Below are positions 56,168-64,000 of a DNA stretch of 64,000 bases, in pieces. The stretch spans positions 879,713 through 943,712 of the forward strand of contig NW_009799179.1 in NCBI RefSeq assembly GCF_000213175.1. Reading direction: 5' to 3'. A model generated the notes under the pieces. That model saw only the letters and a program-made list of their open reading frames with translations. It was not told where the DNA came from and ran no database searches. Source of the stretch: Neurospora tetrasperma FGSC 2508. Its lineage: Eukaryota; Ascomycota; Sordariomycetes; Sordariales; Sordariaceae. The position numbers were made by a program, and so were the translations under genes. How positions within the stretch are numbered: the first letter of the stretch is position 1; the number at the start of each line of letters is the position of its first letter.

Positions 56168-57492
56168 ATGGCGGCCAGCGGGAGCATATTCCAGTGCCTC
56201 CTGCGCACGTCGCAACAGAGCTTGGGAAAGAGGATAATCCTCCAAAGACAAACAGCAACAGCCCAAGCAGCAGCTGCGACGCGATTCACGACAGCTAGAC
56301 TCGGCAGAAACGCTGCCTCTACTCCCCGCCGCCAATTCACCACCTCGTCCACACGCCGACAGACTCAACAACCCGGCGATGATCCCAACTTTACTTCCAT
56401 CCTCGATAACCCTCCCGAGCTTGTGCGGACCGGCAGGAGACATGGCAAGGGGTTGATTATTCTGGGTATGTCCTGATTGAGTCCCAACCATCTACAGTCT
56501 CAGCATGCGCTATGCAGCCGTAGCACTGACTAACGCATTTACCTCCTCCTCCTCTTCACAGCCATCATCCCCATCACCGCCCTCTTCCTCGGAACCTGGC
56601 AAGTCTACCGACTAAAATGGAAGACGGACCTGATTGCAAAATGCGAAGACCGCATCATCCGGGACCCTCTCCCCCTTCCCCCCCGCGTGGACCCGGCCGC
56701 CATCGCCGACTTCGACTACCGCCGCGTCTATGCCGAGGGCGTCTACCGACACGACCAAGAGATGCTGATCGGCCCGCGCATGCGCGATGGCGAACAAGGG
56801 TACATGGTTGTTACGCCCCTGGAGAGGGGAGATGATCCGAGCTCCAAGGTGCTGGTCAACAGGGGGTGGGTGAGCAAGAAGTTTGCGGACCAAAGGAGCA
56901 GGCCGGATTCCGTCAAGCAGGGCGAAAAGGTTCGTGTGGAGGGCATGCTGAGAGAGCCGTGGAAGAAGAACATGTTCACGCCGGACAATAGGCCGGATAT
57001 TGGCGAGTTCTATTTCCCGGATGTGAAGCAGATGGCCGAGTTGACGGGCAGTCAGCCGGTGTGGATTGAGCAGACTATTGGTGGGTATCTCTGTTTTCTT
57101 CTCTGCCAGTTATGGACGTGGCTGGCCTGGCCTGCGTCCTATAATGGTATGATGGCTATTCTAGCTAGGTATGGTACTAACGTATGTTTGTGCGCAGTTC
57201 CCGATATTATCACCGTCTACGACTACGAGGCTCGTGGTATCCCTATCGGTAGAGTCGCCGAGGTCAACCTTCGCAACAACCATGCGCAGTACATCTTTAC
57301 TTGGTATGTTCTTAACCGATGCTTCACCTCCTTCCAATTCTTGACGTACCCCTGCGGTATCGCAAATCAGTGCCCGACTAACTGGTACTTAGGTACGGTC
57401 TCGCTGCTGCCACCTCCATCATGTTCTGGCTCGTGGTCAAGAAGCCTGCGAACCAGATTACCAAGCGCGTTCGCATGAACAAGAGCTGGTAA
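56168..57492 (+). CDS. shy1: SURF1/Shy1 cytochrome c oxidase assembly factor
   Basis: Four exons: 56168-56465, 56562-57080, 57198-57303 and 57393-57492, giving 340 residues. The first 75 residues are Arg/Ser/Thr/Ala-rich with almost no acid, a mitochondrial targeting sequence. The family signatures are all there: first transmembrane helix with IIPITALFLGTWQVYRLKWK, RRVYAEGVYRHDQEML, VLVNRGWVSKKF, NRPDIGEFYFPDV, and the second helix signature NNHAQYIFTWYGLAAATS with a basic tail KRVRMNKSW. SURF1/Shy1 is an inner-membrane protein that assists haem a insertion and maturation of Cox1 in complex IV; human SURF1 loss causes Leigh syndrome. Each splice restores this conserved sequence, so the model is solid. 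Its stop codon is only 64 nt from that of the convergent CENP-T gene. Confidence 0.95.
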
Positions 57493-57556
57493 ACATGAGT
57501 TTGTGAGTGGGCAGTGATAGCTTTACTTTGTCACACATCAATGGTAACAAACACTC

Positions 57557-59469
57557 TCACGTCACCTCTTCATCTTCGCCGCCAACCCCAGCACGGCTAG
57601 AAGAAGCAGCCTTTCGGCGCTTCTTGACCGGAACAGGCGGCGTCATCCTCAGTTCCTGGAGGAGCTCTCTAGGAAGGTATCGTTGCGCCAAGGCAAACGG
57701 CGTGGTTTGTGCGTTGGTTTGACGTTGTCTATAGGGAAAACAAAAATGTAAGTCAGTCCGTCATGTACAATAGCTCAAAAAAAGTGTACAAAGAACACTA
57801 CACAGGATATAAACAATCGGATACCCAGGGATCAAAGCAAAAGCACCAAAACATACCTCTTCATCAATGTAAGCATATCACTCATATCGATAGTCTTGCG
57901 ATGTGCGTGCTTTGCGTACGCCGACAAGTCATCTCCCAACTGCTCAAAGAACCAGTCCGAAGCCTGCATGATTGCCTTGAGCGCTTCAGGCGAGATGTTC
58001 CCCTTCGCGCCGCTCGTCTTGGCGAATGTTTGCGCCAACCGCTTGACCATGGCCGGAGGCAATGATGTGTACTCGATGCCGTGTTTGGAGATCTTTTTGG
58101 TGGCTTTGATCTTGGAGAAGCCCCCTCGTTCACCACCCTCTTCCCGAAACAATCCGAGTTTCTCCCGCGCCGCCGAAGCTGAAAGTGATACCCTCGCCGC
58201 TGTTGGTGTGTAGCCTGATAATCTCGTCATCTCCTCATCCGAGCCTGCCTGGCCCTGGTCGTCTTGGTTGTTATCCAGATCCATACCCATACCGTCGTCG
58301 TTATCGTAATCGTCGTATGCTGGTCCAACATCATTTCCGTCATCGTCATTGTTGTCGTAACTGTCGCTCCTCCGGTCCATCAACTCCGCAAAACCTCCAC
58401 CTTGGCCGCTTGTTGCCGCCGCTTCAGCAGCTTGACCCATCTCAAACTGCCTCGTAGGCGAAGCAATCATAAACGTGCTCTCGTCCATCCCCACCGGCAC
58501 CTCAATGTGGAAATCACTATCCCTCCCTCCAGCTCCTAGCAGCAGCCCCATCCCCCCTTCCCCACCGATCGTCTCCCGTCTCCTCGTCTCGTCCGAGTCC
58601 AGCCTGCTGAACTCATCCGGTATCCTATCCTCGGCATTTCCGAAGTCGTCCTCATCAATTGCAGCAGGCGGAAAGAACCCCGAATCGATCCCATCACTCT
58701 GTTGTTGCTGTTGTAGTTGCGGGAAATCACTCAACCGCCCCATCGAATCCCTCATCCTCTGCTGGTCCTTCTCCGGATCCACCCGTCTCGGCAACTCGAT
58801 ACTCTGCACCGTAAAGTTCTCCGTCAGATCTTCAAGCCCTGCACTCCGATGTGGTTGCGGCAGCTCATCATCATCTTCCCAATCATCGCCCTCCCCATCC
58901 CCCGCCCCTAAACCTAAGCTGAGTCTCGGCCTCTTAGGCAACTCCTCCTCCTCTTCATCCTCATCTCCATACCTACTCCGCGTGGATATGTCAAAGGTCA
59001 ACTCCTCCGACGTGTCCCCCTCCTCTTGCTCTTGTCTTCCCCCAGCAGCAGCAGATCCAGAAAGCGCCGAAGCAGGACTCGAACTACTACTCGGTATCCT
59101 CTCACTCTTGGGCGCCAACACTTTGCCTAACTGCAGCAGGAAATTACGCGGGGTCTCGCGGGCTTCGCGCAACGAGCGCCGGCGCGCGTGGTGAGGCGTA
59201 AGGATGGCGGCGCGTCGGGAGTCGATGGCGCGGTAGGCGGCGCGAACGTGCGGGGTCGCGTTGGGGTTGGGGGTGTTGTGTGCGGAAAGGAGGAGGCCGC
59301 GGGGGGTGCGGGCGCCGGGGGTGTATGCGCGGGCGTTGGGGCCGGGGGTGTAGGCTCGTGGGAGAGCTGGTACGACGGAGAGGCCGGGAGTGGCTCGGAC
59401 GGGGATTTGGGAGGAAAAAGAGGGTTTTGAGGGGGTTCGAGCTGGTTGTGGATTGTTGGGGTCGGCCAT
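57557..59469 (-). CDS. cenp-T: CENP-T-like inner kinetochore protein with C-terminal histone fold
   Basis: Two exons on the minus strand: 59469-57857 and 57728-57557, joined at AG|GTATGT..CTATAG, 594 residues. The N-terminus has TP/SP-rich motifs (ARTPSKPSF, PRAYTPGPNARAYTPGARTP), a typical CDK-target region through which CENP-T recruits the Ndc80 complex. A long acidic middle with DDD/EEE runs follows. The end is a histone fold, about residues 470-585: LPPAMVKRLAQTFAKTSG, PEALKAIMQASDWFFEQLGD, DLSAYAKHAHRKTIDMSDML, and TTPFALAQRYLPRELLQEL, which is the CENP-T rather than histone H4 pattern. CENP-T pairs with CENP-W at centromeres. The extra 57-residue second exon completes the fold and supplies the conserved LPRELLQEL ending, confirming the splice. 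Start ATG is the first in the frame. Confidence 0.92.
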
Positions 59470-61983
59470 TTTGATGGGAGGAAGGCCGGGCCGGGCCTAG
59501 GTAGTTTAGCGGAGAGGATTGCGACGGATGGGGATGCGATGAGGTGGGCGTCGGTGTTAGAGATAAATGGTGGTGGTGATGGTGGTGTTTGGAATGCGCT
59601 GAAGCAGTGTCGCAAGCTGTCCCGCCTGGGAATTGTTGCTATGTGTGGCGCAGGCTTCTAGCATTACAGATTTGTGAAGCTTGGCCCGAGGTGTTGTGAA
59701 CTAACCTCAATGACGACGAAGTTCGGAGAGCAGCAGACGCGACGACGCGTTTGGGCTTGCCAATTGATTGTAACGGGTGCACTACTTTCACAAACGGAAC
59801 CCGACAACGGGGGGTGTTGATTGCATCGGCCCCGCTTTTCTTCGAGTTTCCTTGTGAATGCCGGGTCCTGCCCCCGGCCGCCGTTCGCCTACCCCATAAT
59901 TCCGCAGTGGGGCGGGTGAGCCCGACGGTCAACGCCCGGACCACAGAGGTTGGTCCCGTCGCCAGGGACTTGCCCCCTTGGATCATCACCTTATTCTCCA
60001 TTCTCCACGAGTGAGCGTCCTGCTGATCTTGCGGTTGTTGTGTTTCCGAGCGTGTCTGCAAAAAGTCTCGCTTGTTTTGCTCAAATTGGCTTGGGCCATC
60101 CGTACTCATGGCAGAGCGGAGTGATGTGGTGTACGGAGTCAGTGTCGGCTTCGCTTAGTTTTGGAAACACTCTATCTACGTCACAATGCTTGGGACACTG
60201 CGGATAGGTTACTGTGCACAAGGCTCCCGTCCCGTTGTAACGTCCACAGGGCTCGCCCCGACGATACAAGTACATACACCGCCAAAAGACGGAGGTTCCG
60301 TCCGATAAGGGGGATATCGCAGCCGCTGTCAATAGTGATAGCGATAACCATGTGAGAGCTTCAGTGTTTTTGGTTGTGATCAGGCAATATCAGACAGTTC
60401 TATAACTTTTCCCACCTCCCGCCAGCCACTGCCTGAACTGGACTTGGCTAAAAGCAAGTCAGGGGCTCCCCATACACTACAACGATACCTGGCGCCTTTT
60501 TCATGGCTTGGCTTTCTTTCTCTTGGCGGTTGCTCTGACTGGAGATATGTTACAGATTGTGCTTCAAGAGCCAAATCTCAGACGTAGCCATCCGTCGTCT
60601 GATTCTAGTGTCGCTGGACGTCTGTCAGTGGCCATTAGACTTTGGCGTGACAGCAAGCAGCACCATTTACTCCACTTGGGTCGAGTTGAAACCGTTGTGC
60701 CGGCAATGATATCACCAACAGACCGAGCTTCTCCTGTCTCTTGATCCTTAGTTTCGAAACGGGTGAGTTCGGTCACCGGATGCTGATTTCCCCTATCCTC
60801 CGAATGCCAAGACTTTGCAACAAACAAAGCCCCTGATATGGATATCTGGTTAGCGCCTTGCTTCAAGTGTCCCAAAGCATCTAGTACTCTGTTGCTTGCT
60901 GCTTCGAGCAAAGAGATCTGGTCTTGTCTTTGATTACCACGATGACTGAAGCATTTGACGCCGAGGTGTGAGGAGACTTTGACCAACTCCCCAATCGAAT
61001 GCCATGCCGCCGACAGGAAAAAGTGACGGGCACGTTTGGAAGGAATGATGGGATTTGAAAGGCTAAATAGCGCTCCACTTGATTTGAATCGCCAGACGGG
61101 AGAAACGGGCTGCCCTGTGGTTCAGTGCGACTTCCCCCGCCACGCCGCCACTTGTTGCAGTGACTGGAGGTGGGAAAGGGACAGTGCGCATTCCCCTTGG
61201 TCTGTCTGGGCAAGCACCGAGTGCAGTCCGTCTGGCTCTTGAGATCGATATTATCTTGAGCCGTGCTTTTGAGCGCACATTGTTGTTAGTGATCGGTGGT
61301 CTGTCTGTCTTCAGTCACTGTCAGATGAAACCTAATTGACCCAACCATCTACCACTACTACTTGACCGTCATCACTTCTTCGTTACCGCAGTACACTGCC
61401 AAGTACTCGGGCTGCCAGACTGCAACAAGTAACGAACCAAAGAGTACGTAGGACCAATGGTGAGATGGCACAGCAGCGACTCCAGCGTCACAAAGAAGCT
61501 ACTTCCCAGACCGTGATACAATAAAGTAACAGCCGTAAACCCTGCCCGACTCCCGTCCCCAAGCACTGACCAGTGACGGGGCTACATCGGCATGAATAGG
61601 TGGTGGCAGCCAGCGACCAGCCAGCGGCCACCAACCAGGGCACTGGGCTTTAACGGGCGCCCAGTCCAGGCGCGCCCCAGGGCAAATTCCCAGCCTACTC
61701 CCTGTCTCCGCCGCCCGCTTCCCGCCTCTTGAACGAGGAGGACCACTTTGACAAGACCAGTGCACCATACAGGGAAGTCCACAAGTGCACCACACCTGTG
61801 CTGCCAGCCTCAACCGATTGCACCGACCGACCCAACCCTTTTTTTTCTGTATCCCAACGACTTTCTGCCACTCCGATCCGTCACTGCTGCTTTCACATCG
61901 ACTACAACAACATACCAAACCTCTAATCACGAGTCCCTAATACCAATCCCACCCCCAAACCATCTATCTCAGCCATTCCCACA
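59470..61983. other. Divergent upstream region between CENP-T and rac-1
   Basis: About 2.5 kb with no supportable gene; open frames at 59639-60109 and 60564-60986 (-) have no motif. The last 200 bp before rac-1 are C/T-rich with a T8 run and CAACAACA, fitting a transcribed leader. Confidence 0.5.
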
Positions 61984-63056
<1,073 letters not shown>

Positions 63057-64000
63057 TTAATTCACCACAACCAACCAAACCACACCAGACATACTACCAC
63101 CATCACAACACCATCACACCAACGCTCATGAGGCCATTTACCGAGGGCGCAGCGCACGCCTTGACATCAGCACAAAACAACAGGGTGTTCCATGGGGATA
63201 ATTGTGAGGGGACACCATCTATACCCGGCGGACATAATTAGATGTTGATGAGATTTTCTTTTCCTGGTTGTTCCGATCGTCTCGAAATAAACTCGCAAGC
63301 TGGTTTTCGTCTCTTTTTTTTTTTCTGTCTTTTCATTCTCATCTTTTTGGATCTATCCCTCTACTACTACTACCCCGAAGAGAAAGCAGAAGTGGACCGA
63401 TACGATCTCATCTATCTAGTGCCGACCGATGAAGCTGGTGTGAAGTGCATCCATTCATCCTTCAAAGTAACGGATAGGGCGGCGGGCGTATAACATGCGA
63501 CGACACTCTTTTTGCAGGCAGGTGATTACGGGAAAAACTGATGCAAGGAAAGGTCACAATCGGCGGGTATGGGCGAGAAAAGGGAAGAAATGAGGGATGC
63601 GCCGTCGATTCCACGGTACAATTTCACTCGCTTGAGTAGAAGAGAATATACAAGGAGAGTCTAGGAGAATGGGGGTGGATAGGAGGATCGTATAGTGGAG
63701 GAAGGGAGGGTTAGACAGGACGAGAAGAGGAAAGAGTAGGACGGGGGGGCAAGGGGAATGTAGTCGTAGGTTGGTAGGTTAGATCGAGGGAGTGCCGTGC
63801 AAACTAGTTGAGATCAAGCCGTGGTTCACTGCATTTATGCGCTTTCTCTACGGACACAAATGAGTTCCGGTTCACCATAGCTGTTATCTACCGGGTCATT
63901 CTTGTACCACGTTTTATCTTATCCAAGCTCTCCCAATACCGTTCCGTAAGTCGTCGATCTGAACAACACCTAGAGACGAGGAGCCGACATTTCATCCCGT
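63057..64000. other. Region 3' of rac-1 to window end
   Basis: No gene. The first few hundred bases are likely rac-1 3' UTR, with a T-rich run near 63315-63328; the rest is purine-rich (GGAGGATAG-like) without open frames of note. Confidence 0.55.

Overview
The window comes from a filamentous ascomycete, most likely Neurospora or a close relative such as Sordaria. The evidence is short introns (about 50-180 nt) with GT..AG ends and CTAAC/CTGAC-like branch sites, Zn2Cys6, CFEM and PQ-loop gene families typical of these fungi, many microsatellites in the intergenic DNA, a krev-1-type Rap GTPase, and wide gene spacing. I see no transposon, retroelement or CRISPR array, and no AT-rich tract that would suggest repeat-induced point mutation. 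The species call is inference. The gene structures below were spliced by hand from consensus sites and conserved protein frames.

Layout. 1-1215: 3' end of a phosphoinositide phospholipase C gene (+). 2091-2161: tRNA-Gly(GCC) (+). 6942-7316: a 68-residue two-CxxC zinc-ribbon protein (+). 10281-14212: a large transcription factor with two C2H2 fingers and a Zn2Cys6 cluster (+). 16291-16388: tRNA-Ile(AAU) with an intron (-). 17171-20618: a Ser-rich protein with a predicted N-myristoylation signal and an 18-residue tandem repeat (-). 20619-28268: gene-poor, with one weak candidate gene. 28269-30758: a CFEM, probably GPI-anchored, protein with a very long Gly/Asn/Ala repeat (-). 31404-32462: CMS1 (-). 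33718-35177: a PQ-loop membrane protein (+). 35977-37377: krev-1 (-). 37378-47682: a 10.3 kb gene desert rich in simple repeats. 47683-50742: a single-pass membrane protein with an EGF-like module (+). 52369-54079: a secretory-pathway membrane protein (+). 54668-55171: a small hypothetical protein (-). 56168-57492: SURF1/Shy1 (+). 57557-59469: CENP-T (-). 61984-63056: rac-1 (+).

There is no operon-like logic; these are independent housekeeping and surface genes. Two small GTPase genes (krev-1 and rac-1) and a phospholipase C share the segment, which suggests a polarity and signalling neighbourhood only in a loose sense. Transcription units are arranged as convergent pairs (transcription factor / myristoyl protein, PQ-loop / krev-1, membrane protein / hypothetical, SURF1 / CENP-T) and divergent pairs (CMS1 / PQ-loop, krev-1 / EGF-like, hypothetical / SURF1, CENP-T / rac-1). 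The tightest contact is SURF1 / CENP-T, whose stop codons are 64 nt apart.

I did not find a clear new multi-gene system. The items most worth a second look are the CFEM protein with its repeat that stays open in all frames, the 68-residue zinc-ribbon gene, the myristoyl-repeat protein, the micro-exon structure of krev-1, and the 10 kb desert between krev-1 and the EGF-like gene.
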